A stretch of 34,379 nucleotides of DNA from an uncultured Telmatospirillum sp. GTDB taxonomy: Bacteria > Pseudomonadota > Alphaproteobacteria > Rhodospirillales > Magnetospirillaceae. This document shows, piece after piece, positions 7,214 through 14,369 of this stretch. The stretch lies in the NCBI GenBank assembly GCA_903858635.1, contig CAIOJO010000218.1:1-34379 (forward strand), read 5' to 3'. Every line of letters begins with the position of its first letter. Position 1 is the stretch's first letter. The position numbers and the translations under genes were made by a program. Under the pieces are notes generated by a model. That model saw nothing but the letters and a program-made list of their open reading frames with translations, was not told the origin of the DNA and searched no databases.

Positions 7214-7498
7214 TCAGTTGGCGGCGCCGAGCTCGAACGAGGCCAGGACCGGCGTGTAGGATTCGACCGCTTCGGACACGGAGACCGCGCCATCGGCGAT
7301 GGTGATGTTGGCCGAGCCGGCATCGCCCCGGGTCAGCGTCAGCGTGGCGACGCCGTCGGCGAAGGCCGACAAAGCCGCACCGACGAAGGATGGCTGATCG
7401 GACGCAACGGTCACGCCGGACAGATCGCCCTGGAAAGGCCGGCCATTCTGATCGACGGCCGTGACGGTTTGGGTGGTGGTCGCTTTCGAGAGGTACAT
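7214..7498 (-). CDS. small Ig-like / beta-sandwich phage protein
   Basis: The 94-aa product begins MYLSKATTTQTVTAVDQNG and continues with alternating hydrophobic strands (VTVASD, VATLTLTRGDAGSANITIADG), a pattern like bacterial Ig-like (Big) domains. No catalytic motif or signal peptide is present. AGGTG five bases before the ATG supports the start. It lies between the holin candidate and a terminator-like stem-loop. A virion-surface accessory role is a guess from the fold type only. Confidence 0.6.
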   Translation of the reverse strand: MYLSKATTTQTVTAVDQNGRPFQGDLSGVTVASDQPSFVGAALSAFADGVATLTLTRGDAGSANITIADGAVSVSEAVESYTPVLASFELGAAN

Positions 7499-7560
7499 TC
7501 GGTCACCTGTGAAGTTGATGAGAAAGGAGGTCAAACGGGGTGGGTCGCCGGATGGAGGAA

Positions 7561-7902
7561 TTACGCCGCCGGCGCGGCGTTCCGAGGGTTTGTCGATTGG
7601 GCATCCGGCTTGATGAAGAGAGCCAAGGCGAAGAGCCAACCGGCCCTCACAAGGCCGACCGGAACGTGGTCACCGGCGGGCAACATGCCGGCCAGGTCGA
7701 TCAGCCAGGCGGAAGTGGTGCCCAGCGCCAGCGTGTAGGCCTGCTTGGTGCTCGCCTCGGCCATGCGCGCATTGAACCAAGCGATGACTGCGGTGCGGTT
7801 TCCCCAAACCAGGACCGCGACGACGAACAGCGCCAGGAAGAAGAACACCAGCAACGCAACGGAAATCGGGGTCCAAAGGACCAATGCGGTGAACCAGTCC
7901 AT
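7561..7902 (-). CDS. holin candidate, multi-pass small membrane protein
   Basis: The 113-aa product has three hydrophobic segments: a long one at about residues 8-34 (including ISVALLVFFFLALFVVAVLVW), a shorter one at about 56-75, and a third at about 83-99 (GLVRAGWLFALALFI). The tail is polar and Ala/Pro/Asn rich. Size and topology suit a class I holin, and the gene directly follows the endolysin. AAAGGAG seven bases before the ATG is the strongest Shine-Dalgarno sequence of the region. A terminator-like stem-loop lies just upstream. Holins are too diverse for a firm family call. Confidence 0.65.
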   Translation of the reverse strand: MDWFTALVLWTPISVALLVFFFLALFVVAVLVWGNRTAVIAWFNARMAEASTKQAYTLALGTTSAWLIDLAGMLPAGDHVPVGLVRAGWLFALALFIKPDAQSTNPRNAAPAA

Positions 7903-7924
7903 GACAGGACTCCTTTCAGGCATG

Positions 7925-7954
7925 AAAAAACCGCCGCGGCGAGCACCGGGCGGT
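7925..7954 (-). terminator. terminator-like stem-loop between endolysin and holin
   Basis: On the minus strand ACCGCC and GGCGGT form a 6-bp GC-rich stem around an 18-base loop or smaller internal pairing, followed by TTTTT. The holin Shine-Dalgarno sequence begins only a few bases further on, so read-through or a local promoter must supply holin mRNA. Confidence 0.7.
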
Positions 7955-7984
7955 GGACAAACGACGACTGCGGTGAAGACCGCC

Positions 7985-8464
7985 CTATCCGCCGAAGACC
8001 TCTTCTTCGGCGAGGAACGCTCGATAAAGCCATCCCTCGAGGAATTGCCCGGCCCCCGGCAGACTGGCGTAATGGACGCCCAGCAGCGCCTGGAAGCGCG
8101 CCACCAGTTCGCGGCGATCGGCGAGCTGCGCGGCGCGCTCGGTTCCCGGCCCGATGATCCCGTCGGCAGCGACGTGCAGCGCCGCCTGCAGGAGGCGGTT
8201 GCCGGTGCCCGCGCCGGTGTTGACGTCGACTTCGAACAACAGGCAGTTGACCGGCCAGGGCAGCGAATCGCAGCTCGCCGGCGTCCAATATTTGGCCAGG
8301 TAGATCGCCTTGGCCTGGTCGACGGTGAGATTGACGATGTCGAGATCCGGGTAGCTGCGCTTGGAAATCCCGAACTTGGTTTCGCCGCCCGGATCGGCCG
8401 GATTGTTGACATAGCCGCCCTCGAGGCCGACGACGGTGACAAAGGCGCGGTCGAAATCGCTCAT
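7985..8464 (-). CDS. endolysin, glycoside hydrolase family 108 type
   Basis: The 159-aa product has the GH108 N-terminal signature LEGGYVNNPADPGGETKFGI, in which Glu15 is the likely catalytic acid. IVNLTVDQAKAIYLAKYW and LLFEVDVNTG follow. The C-terminal half matches the associated predicted peptidoglycan-binding region (VAADGIIGPGTERAAQ). It is expected to cleave peptidoglycan glycan strands. There is no signal peptide, so it needs a holin for release; a holin candidate lies downstream. GGGGG five bases before the ATG at 8462-8464 sets the start. Length is normal for the family. Confidence 0.93.
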   Translation of the reverse strand: MSDFDRAFVTVVGLEGGYVNNPADPGGETKFGISKRSYPDLDIVNLTVDQAKAIYLAKYWTPASCDSLPWPVNCLLFEVDVNTGAGTGNRLLQAALHVAADGIIGPGTERAAQLADRRELVARFQALLGVHYASLPGAGQFLEGWLYRAFLAEEEVFGG

Positions 8465-8480
8465 AGGTGCCCCCAACATG

Positions 8481-8509
8481 AAAAGGCCGCCACGGCCAGG
8501 CCGGGCGGC
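8481..8509 (-). terminator. terminator-like stem-loop upstream of the endolysin
   Basis: On the minus strand GCCGCC and GGCGGC form a 6-bp stem around a 12-base GC-rich loop that can itself pair, followed by CTTTTC. Its layout (GC stem, short T-run, then CATG) is like that of the stem-loop at 7925-7954. The T-run is short, so it may attenuate rather than stop transcription. Confidence 0.55.
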
Positions 8510-8523
8510 GCGAAAGGCCAGTC

Positions 8524-8538
8524 GCGAACGGCGTTCGC
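8524..8538. repeat. GCGAACGGCGTTCGC palindrome, copy 1
   Basis: A 15-bp palindrome with a 3-base centre lies immediately after (sharing one base with) the stop codon of the coiled-coil membrane gene. The same sequence occurs three more times in the window. Confidence 0.8.
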
Positions 8539-8942
8539 TAATGGAGGAGTTTTTTGCAGGCCTCGAAGGCCTTGCCGAGGAAGGAACTGACCCTGTCACC
8601 AAACAGGATGCCGAGCAAACCGGTACCACCAATTCCGACCGTCACCAGCGTCGGATGAACGCCGCGCTTCTGCTCGATAACCCCTTCCCGCTGCTCGACG
8701 GTGCTGAGGCGGGTGGCCAGATCGGGCACCGAGGCCTCCAGCACGTCGACACGCTTCCAAAGGATTTCCTTCCAGGTTTCCTCATGATCGGCGTGGGCCG
8801 AGAAGGTCGCCGACAACTCGGCCAGCTGGTGCGACAGCGTCTCGAGCACTTTGAATTGCGCGGTTCGCTGGCGTTGACCTTCCTTCATATCCCCGCGCAG
8901 TTCCCCAATCAGCAGGACAAGCTCCTGATTCACCTCACCCAT
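8538..8942 (-). CDS. XhlA/DUF1515-like coiled-coil protein with C-terminal membrane segment
   Basis: The 134-aa product opens MGEVNQELVLLIGELRGDMKEG and continues as a long charged helix with heptad-like spacing to about residue 90. One hydrophobic segment follows at about 97-115 (LVTVGIGGTGLLGILFG), then a short basic tail. This arrangement is seen in XhlA-type and rhizobial-phage DUF1515-type proteins encoded beside endolysins, where they help lysis at the inner membrane. It is the first gene of the lysis region after the PAAR protein. Membrane location is well supported; the lysis role is inferred from context. Confidence 0.7.
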   Translation of the reverse strand: MGEVNQELVLLIGELRGDMKEGQRQRTAQFKVLETLSHQLAELSATFSAHADHEETWKEILWKRVDVLEASVPDLATRLSTVEQREGVIEQKRGVHPTLVTVGIGGTGLLGILFGDRVSSFLGKAFEACKKLLH

Positions 8943-8990
8943 AGCTAGATCCTTCTGACTAAAATCGCTCGGGCCGGAATCCGCCGCGCA

Positions 8991-10577
8991 CTATGCGGCA
9001 CACACGCTTAGGCTTCCGGAGATGATGACAGCTCCACAACCGGCCGTGTCGCCAATACGAGCCAAGGGCTTTCCGCCGTTCGTTACGATCGATGACGAAG
9101 ACAGCGGCGTAATACCGTGCCCCTTAATCGGACAGGAGTGGAGATCCCCCGCCCGGGCCGCATCCTTGCCCCCGACGACGAGGTCACTCGACGCGCTGAC
9201 AATGGCGCCACCATGGCTGCTGGAGTCGGCCAGCCGTGCCACCGAGCGCCCAATGACTGCCGAAGAGGCGCCCCCACCGACCGGGGTGACCGTCGGAATG
9301 ACCGACGTCACCCCGGTCGACGGCTGGCCGATCTGAACGCGATTTGACGTTGCGATGCCGGCGACGCCGGCGGCCCGCAGCGTCGCATCGGAGTTGATCG
9401 CGATGGCAAGCGCAGTGGCCAATTGAGCCAGCGTTTCCCCTGCGGAGATGGTCACAGCAACGGTAACCGGGAACCCTGCCCGTCCGGGATTGGCAAATTC
9501 GAAGCTGATTTGGTCGCCCGGCGATGCCGCGCCCCAGATCATAAAGGCCGAGGCGATTTCGGCCCCGGCGACAGCGCCGACCGCGCCAGTTGCGAAGACG
9601 CCGCCCGGGCTGGACGGGATGGACAGAACGACAACAAGAGCAACCGCGGCGGCCGCCGTCACGCCAGCCGCCGATAGCGTCCCGGCGCTGCCGAGGGCCG
9701 CAGCATGGCCAATTGCGACAACGCCGGCCGACGTGGTGGCGATCGCGCCACCCGTAGCTGCAACGGCGCCGGTGGCGGCGACGCCCGCTGGGACCACGGC
9801 ATCCGATGGCGCGACGGCCGCCACGGTCCCGCTTGCCAAGACGCCGGCCAGGCCGAGGCCCGATTGGGGCACCATCGTGCCAACCGCGCCCGCGGCATAC
9901 ACGGAGGCCGCGTTTGGGTAAATGGCCGCAGCCACCGTGCCGACTGCGCCGGTTGCGGTCACGCCTGCGGCAGCGGTCGAGACGGAAAGCCCGGCCGCGC
10001 TGACCACGCCCGTTGCGGTCACGCCTGAGAGCGCCTTTGTCTCTGTGATGGCCAGAGAGCCAACCGCACCGGTGGCGGCGACGCCGGCCGGCGTTCCCGC
10101 GTCGGCAGCCGTGGCGCCAGCAGCGACGCCGGTAGCCACGACGCCGACCAACGCCGTTGAGACGGCACCCGCCAGAGTGCCAACCGCGCCCGTGGCCGTG
10201 ACACCCGCCGGCTGGCTGCTCACCTTCGGCGCAACCGCCGCCGCCGCACCCGTTGCGGTCACGCCTGCGGCGGCGATCCCAACGCTGGGCGTGACGGAGC
10301 CAGCCGCACAGGTCGCGACGACGCCGGCCGGGGCCGTCTTGACGGAAGGCGTAGGGGCCGCAACGGCCCCGGTGGCCGCAACGCCCGCCGGGGCCGCGCT
10401 GATCGTCTCGGCCGGCGTTCCGACAGCGCCGGTAGCCGCAACGCCGGCAGGCGTCGCCCGAGGGCTCGGCGTGACCGATGCGACGACACCCGTAGCCGAG
10501 ACACCAGTGGCGGCCAAGCTCGCATCAAGCGGGCCGAGTCCGCCGACAGGAAAGCCACCGATGACGTAGCCGAGCAC
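8991..10577 (-). CDS. PAAR-ended tail spike protein with 20-residue repeat array
   Basis: The 528-aa product has three parts. Residues 21-340 are about sixteen repeats of exactly 20 residues with the core AGVAATGAVG. Residues about 342-436 form a beta-rich domain of the DQISFEF type common in phage structural proteins. Residues about 437-528 match the PAAR fold (VIGRSVARLADSSSHGG, HSCPIKGHG, NGGKPLARIGD). PAAR proteins cap the central spike of contractile tails and bind a metal at the tip. A PAAR at the C-terminus of a long repeat array is unusual. The start is GTG, with GGAGG nine bases upstream inside the preceding gene. It may act as a tail tip or side spike; which one cannot be told here. 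Confidence 0.85.
   Translation of the reverse strand: MLGYVIGGFPVGGLGPLDASLAATGVSATGVVASVTPSPRATPAGVAATGAVGTPAETISAAPAGVAATGAVAAPTPSVKTAPAGVVATCAAGSVTPSVGIAAAGVTATGAAAAVAPKVSSQPAGVTATGAVGTLAGAVSTALVGVVATGVAAGATAADAGTPAGVAATGAVGSLAITETKALSGVTATGVVSAAGLSVSTAAAGVTATGAVGTVAAAIYPNAASVYAAGAVGTMVPQSGLGLAGVLASGTVAAVAPSDAVVPAGVAATGAVAATGGAIATTSAGVVAIGHAAALGSAGTLSAAGVTAAAAVALVVVLSIPSSPGGVFATGAVGAVAGAEIASAFMIWGAASPGDQISFEFANPGRAGFPVTVAVTISAGETLAQLATALAIAINSDATLRAAGVAGIATSNRVQIGQPSTGVTSVIPTVTPVGGGASSAVIGRSVARLADSSSHGGAIVSASSDLVVGGKDAARAGDLHSCPIKGHGITPLSSSSIVTNGGKPLARIGDTAGCGAVIISGSLSVCAA
9558..10517 (-). repeat. 60-bp tandem coding repeats, about 16 units
   Basis: The plus strand shows ACGCC(G/T/C)G-type starts every 60 bases with no slippage (for example 9961, 10021, 10081, 10141, 10261, 10321, 10381 and 10441). 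These encode a 20-residue unit of the form xxPAGVAATGAVGxxxxxxx. Central residues G-V-x-A-T-G are nearly invariant, while the last seven vary. The final unit near 9558 is shifted by one residue. Confidence 0.92.
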
Positions 10578-10817
10578 TTAGAAGAGCCTCCAGTAAGTCC
10601 CGGCGGCGCGCATGGAAAACTGACAGTCCGATACGTCGGCCACGAACGTAGCCGCAACATTGGTGGCCTTGTTGCCGATATTGTGCCCGTTGCCGTTGAC
10701 GGTCAGGTTGTTGGTCGCCCAAGTGGCCGCCGCGTCAATAAACGTATACGCCCCGAAAAGCGTTGAGCTTACGGTCAAGGTGATCGCGCCGCCGGACGTG
10801 TCGACCAGATAGGTTCC
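10578..10817 (-). repeat. 79-codon fibre C-terminal module, copy B
   Basis: This is the 3' end of the short fibre gene and the partner of 14130-14369, at about 70% amino-acid identity by hand count without gaps. The direct orientation, about 3.5 kb apart, would allow homologous exchange or deletion. Confidence 0.88.
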
Positions 10818-11153
10818 GGGGATGGATATAGTTTGAGAAGACGAAACGAGCACGCACGGAAACAGGTCTTCGGCCAGGTCAACCAGGCCAACCTGTGCGT
10901 TCCCGCTCAGATTGATTGCCGAGCCGCCGCTTGTAGATCCGAGCGGCGAGCGCGTCAGCGTGGTTCCCGAGGCCGTGTATGTGCCACGGCCCCATTCGCT
11001 GTTTGCCCCGTCGCGGATGCAATAGGTAAGCGGCTCCTGGTCAACGACGCCGGCGTTGGCAAAAGACAGGAACCCGGAAACATTGGCGCCAAGCGTCAAC
11101 GTTCCGGCCCCGGTCGTGGCCGTGGTCATCAAAGCCATGTCATGCGCGGCCAC
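10578..11153 (-). CDS. short tail fibre protein sharing its C-terminal module with the large fibre
   Basis: The 191-aa product has an N-terminal half with DGANSEWGRGTYTASGTTLTR and INLSGNAQV, a motif set found in phage fibre and baseplate-peripheral proteins. A 79-residue C-terminal module runs from GTYLVDTSGG to TYWRLF at the very end. That module aligns without gaps to the end of the large fibre gene, at about 55 of 79 residues by eye. The GTG start has GGGGG eight bases upstream. It lies between a small tail protein and the PAAR protein and is probably part of the adsorption apparatus. Confidence 0.75.
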   Translation of the reverse strand: MAAHDMALMTTATTGAGTLTLGANVSGFLSFANAGVVDQEPLTYCIRDGANSEWGRGTYTASGTTLTRSPLGSTSGGSAINLSGNAQVGLVDLAEDLFPCVLVSSSQTISIPGTYLVDTSGGAITLTVSSTLFGAYTFIDAAATWATNNLTVNGNGHNIGNKATNVAATFVADVSDCQFSMRAAGTYWRLF

Positions 11154-11166
11154 TGTGTGCGCCCCC

Positions 11167-11631
11167 TTACTGCAAGCGAATGATTGCGTTGCTGCTGTTG
11201 TTCGTCGGCAGAAGGATCGTAAACGTGCCGCTGGTCACCTGTTCGGTGCCCCCGAACGACCCGACATAAACAGCGCGGGTGCCGTTGGTGTTGTTGTAGA
11301 TGATGCAGCCGCCGGTCGAGAAAGTGGCACTCGTCCAAGTGGGCGAGGTGTTCCAACTCAGATAGGCCGTGGTGCCGCTGGTGGCCGGCGTGATGTTGTT
11401 CGCCGCCGTGAAGTCAAACCCGCCGGGTGAGTAGCCGCCCGACGCCGCCAGCTCGTCGGAGTTACCGGTCAAGGTGGTGTAGTTGGTTGTCGTCGCGTCA
11501 TAGGTGCCGGTCGGCGACGCCTTTCCCAAGGCAATCCGAAAGTCGTTTCCGGTCGTTAGCGTGAAGTTGTGTAACGCCTGGAGGACCTCGCCTTTGAACG
11601 AGGTCGGCATAGCGGTGGTGTATCCAGCCAT
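11167..11631 (-). CDS. small beta-rich phage tail-associated protein
   Basis: The 154-aa product begins MAGYTTAMPTSFKGEVLQALHNF and has TYDATTTNYTTLTG, TSGTTAYLSW, CIIYNNTNGTRAVYVGSFGG and ends SSNAIIRLQ. This set of motifs is typical of a conserved small phage protein encoded beside tail fibres, usually left as hypothetical. It probably adopts a beta-sandwich and takes part in fibre or baseplate periphery assembly. The start follows the upstream stop closely, with a G-rich Shine-Dalgarno sequence. Confidence 0.75.
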   Translation of the reverse strand: MAGYTTAMPTSFKGEVLQALHNFTLTTGNDFRIALGKASPTGTYDATTTNYTTLTGNSDELAASGGYSPGGFDFTAANNITPATSGTTAYLSWNTSPTWTSATFSTGGCIIYNNTNGTRAVYVGSFGGTEQVTSGTFTILLPTNNSSNAIIRLQ

Positions 11632-11634
11632 GGC

Positions 11635-12111
11635 TTATTCCCCCGCGCCCGGATGATGGATGGCCCGAAAAGCTTTCGCCTCGTCAGTCTGGGCGTTGCG
11701 GTCGGCGTGCCACGATCGCTCAATCCAGGCGTTGCGCGCCAGGTGTTCGCCGACAAGAGCCCGGATATGGGCGACAGCTTCCGGCTTCGAAAAGTCCGCC
11801 TCCCACGGCGAGCCCTTCGCGGCGGCCACGATGTCGGCCACCACCTCGTCAAGCGAGAGGTGGTCTTCCGGGTCGAGGGGGTGCGCCAGACGGTCTAGGC
11901 CGTGTTCCGCAAGCTTCGCCCGCTCGCCGTCTTGTGCAGTGCGGTGGTGCCCTTCGAGGATGTCGATAACGGCCGCCTGCAACTTGACGGCGGCGGCGCG
12001 GCGTTCACCCGAGAGGTGATCGGCGATTTCCACCAGCATTGACGCCGTGGCCTCCGCCCATTTATCGGCGGGATGGGGGCCGTGATCGGTGGCGAGTACC
12101 TTGACAGTCAT
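11635..12111 (-). CDS. hypothetical helical protein of the fibre region
   Basis: The 158-aa product is charged and mostly helical, rich in Ala, Asp, Glu and His, with no signal peptide or membrane segment. Recognisable stretches include DILEGHHRTAQDGERAKLAEHG and LDPEDHLSLDEVVADIVAAAKG. I do not recognise a family. Its position among small fibre genes and its soluble helical make-up would suit a fibre-assembly chaperone, but there is no direct evidence. Confidence 0.65.
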   Translation of the reverse strand: MTVKVLATDHGPHPADKWAEATASMLVEIADHLSGERRAAAVKLQAAVIDILEGHHRTAQDGERAKLAEHGLDRLAHPLDPEDHLSLDEVVADIVAAAKGSPWEADFSKPEAVAHIRALVGEHLARNAWIERSWHADRNAQTDEAKAFRAIHHPGAGE

Positions 12112-12143
12112 TTGTTGCCTCTTGGTTTTAGGCGCGGCGGGCG

Positions 12144-12581
12144 CTATTGCAGCAATCCGGCCAGGATGTCGGGAACGCGGCTCGGCTGCACGTAGGGGGC
12201 CGGCGGCGAGACGGCCGGCTGCTGATTGACCGTCGAGAGGTAGGCAACGCCTTCCTGTACCGATGCCGTCGAGGTGTCGAGGGTTTCGCCGGCCGCGATC
12301 ATCTGGCTAAGGCGGAAATAGAACTCTTGCACCTCCGGGTCCGTGGAGCCCTTGATTGCGCGAGCCTCGGCCGGCTGGAAGCAGTTGTACCAGAGGACCG
12401 CCTTGATAACGGTCGTGACCATGGACGCCGCTATCGTGAACGTGTCGCCCGTTCGATCGGTCACGTTGAATGGTTCGCCCGCCACATTGGCGCAACGCCA
12501 CGCGCGGAAGTCGGCGTCAAAGACAGGCTGGACGCTGCTGGTATAGGTCTGGCCGAGGCCGGAAAGGGTGTATGTGCTCAT
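12144..12581 (-). CDS. hypothetical fibre-region protein
   Basis: The 145-aa product starts MSTYTLSGLGQTYTSSVQP at the ATG at 12579-12581, four bases after the upstream stop. The middle is VFDADFRAWRCANVAGEPFNVTDRTGDTFT, and the C-terminal third is Pro/Ser rich. No domain is recognised. It is encoded directly downstream of the propeller-like gene and may work with it. Confidence 0.65.
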   Translation of the reverse strand: MSTYTLSGLGQTYTSSVQPVFDADFRAWRCANVAGEPFNVTDRTGDTFTIAASMVTTVIKAVLWYNCFQPAEARAIKGSTDPEVQEFYFRLSQMIAAGETLDTSTASVQEGVAYLSTVNQQPAVSPPAPYVQPSRVPDILAGLLQ

Positions 12582-12585
12582 GGTC

Positions 12586-14130
12586 TTACATCCCCACAAG
12601 AGAAACGAGGCCGCCGACAATTGCCCCGTTGTTGCCGTAAATGTCAGCGCCTGTCTTCATGGTGAAGCTCTTCGAGAGTGTCCCCTTGAGCTTGGTGATA
12701 CTCTGGACACCGACCCCAGTGGCGCATGTCACAGGGGAGCCTTTGGCTGCCGAGGTCACTGACACGCCAATGATTGAAGCATCGGCCGCCTTGAAGGCGT
12801 TCAGGAAGGCGCCGGTTCCGGGGATGGTCGAGCCGGAAAACGCAACGGCCATATCGCCAACGGCCTTGATCCCCGCAAAGGTCGGTTGAGATGGCGTGAA
12901 CCCCAAGGACAGCGCCCCCGTGGTGACGATCTGTTGCGCGAGGGTTGTGCTAAAGGTCGTGATGGTTCCAAGGGTAATGTTGAACACGTAGATGTTGCCG
13001 CCGGCGTCGATGTCGATTGCCCCGATGCCGGTAAAGGTCGCCGTCGTGCCGTAAGAGGTGACGGCCCCGGCGGTCGTTATTTTGCTGATGCTCAACAGGC
13101 TTGATGCGTTGGTGGCATACCAAAAGGCGGTGCCATCATTAACTAGCAACGGCATTGCATTGGTAGTCAGGGCTTGCGTATCGACCGAGCCTTGCAGCGC
13201 GCAGGCATTACTGTAGACGGCGGTTTTCAAGTTCGGGTTGTTGTAGACGGACAGGCAAAAGTACCCAGGCAAGACGCTCACGGCAACCGGGCCGTTGTTC
13301 GCCCCCGAAAGCGCGCCGACGCCAAGGCCGGTCAAGGTGGTTGGCGCGACGATCTGCGCCCCGGTCAGGTCGTAAACGGAAACCTGCACAGCACCGTTAG
13401 AAAGCGGGATATAGTCCACAACAAGAATGTTGCCGGTTGAAAGTTGCGCCAGTAGATAGCCGTCCGTCGTGCTGCCGCCAAGCGTGTTCCACGCCGCCGA
13501 GGTGTGCACGGCGTTGTTGGCGGCGTCCTGGATCTGCAACTGGATTTGCGTCCCGTTGACCATCTGGATTGCAGCGAAGCCACCGCCCGACAGGGGGCAA
13601 GCATCGAAGCAAGAGGAAGACGAGTGAATGGGCAGGTTTGCCCCGTTCACGACGGCCGTCATGGTTGTCGGATTGACGATAAAAACGGATTGTTGTGTGC
13701 TGCCGGTGCCATACATGCAACAGATGTTGCCATTCGACATGAAGAACATCTTGGACATGATGGCAGTCGCCGCCGCCCCAGATGAGCAAGAGCCTAGAAA
13801 CGCCCCCGCCGGACTGTACTTGACGATTTCCCCCGAACTGGTGTTCGTGCCGGCGTTAATCAGGACGTAAACATTGCCCGATGTGTCCAGCAAAATACCG
13901 GGGTTGTTCGGAAAATTGTATTTCGGCGCGTAGTTCGTCAGCGACGTTGACGAGAACAGCGAATTTCCCTGGTTGGGGACCGCTGCATAGTCGCTCGTTC
14001 CACACTGATAGGCGAACCCATCGGCGGCGATGGCCACCAGCGCCCCGGAGGCGATTGCCGCCCCGGCGGTGGGGGAGCCGAAGCCCTGCGATCCGGCCAA
14101 GGGGTTAACAAAGTCGGAAAGTTTGGGCAT
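12586..14130 (-). CDS. propeller-like phage tail protein
   Basis: The 514-aa product contains repeated blade-like segments such as LLDTSGNVYVLIN, GGGFAAIQMVNG, LAQLSTGNILVVDYIPL and IDIDAGGNIYVFN. This pattern of DxxGNxYV motifs resembles NHL/YncE-type beta-propellers. The N-terminus (MPKLSDFVNPLAGSQGFGSP) looks like a short attachment region. The C-terminus (VTSAAKGSPVTCATGVG through GGLVSLVGM) looks like a small beta-barrel seen in virion proteins. The start overlaps the fibre stop (TAATG). A receptor-binding or fibre-cap role is inferred from context. Confidence 0.65.
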   Translation of the reverse strand: MPKLSDFVNPLAGSQGFGSPTAGAAIASGALVAIAADGFAYQCGTSDYAAVPNQGNSLFSSTSLTNYAPKYNFPNNPGILLDTSGNVYVLINAGTNTSSGEIVKYSPAGAFLGSCSSGAAATAIMSKMFFMSNGNICCMYGTGSTQQSVFIVNPTTMTAVVNGANLPIHSSSSCFDACPLSGGGFAAIQMVNGTQIQLQIQDAANNAVHTSAAWNTLGGSTTDGYLLAQLSTGNILVVDYIPLSNGAVQVSVYDLTGAQIVAPTTLTGLGVGALSGANNGPVAVSVLPGYFCLSVYNNPNLKTAVYSNACALQGSVDTQALTTNAMPLLVNDGTAFWYATNASSLLSISKITTAGAVTSYGTTATFTGIGAIDIDAGGNIYVFNITLGTITTFSTTLAQQIVTTGALSLGFTPSQPTFAGIKAVGDMAVAFSGSTIPGTGAFLNAFKAADASIIGVSVTSAAKGSPVTCATGVGVQSITKLKGTLSKSFTMKTGADIYGNNGAIVGGLVSLVGM

Positions 14131-14369
14131 TAAACGAGCCTCCAGTAAGTTGCGGTCGCCTCGAGCGAGAACTGGTAATCCGACACGTCGGCCGGGAAAG
14201 TCACGGCAACATTGGCTGCCTGCGCGCCGATGTTGTGGCCATTACCATTGACGGTGAAGTTGTTGACGCCCCAATAGTTGGCCGCGTCGATGAAGGTGTA
14301 GAAGCCGGCCAGCGTGGTGGCCAGGTAGAGCAGGATGGCGCCCCCCGTCGTGTCGACCAGATAGGTGCC
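14130..14369 (-). repeat. 79-codon fibre C-terminal module, copy A
   Basis: This is the 3' end of the large fibre gene. It encodes the module that is repeated in direct orientation at 10578-10817; shared blocks include YTFIDAA, NGNGHNIG, DVSD and TYWRL. In both genes the module ends exactly at the stop codon. Confidence 0.88.

Noticed and set aside
9558-10517. 60-bp repeats as a CRISPR array
   Set aside because: The units are coding, keep an exact 20-codon phase and vary at the protein level; there is no repeat-spacer structure.
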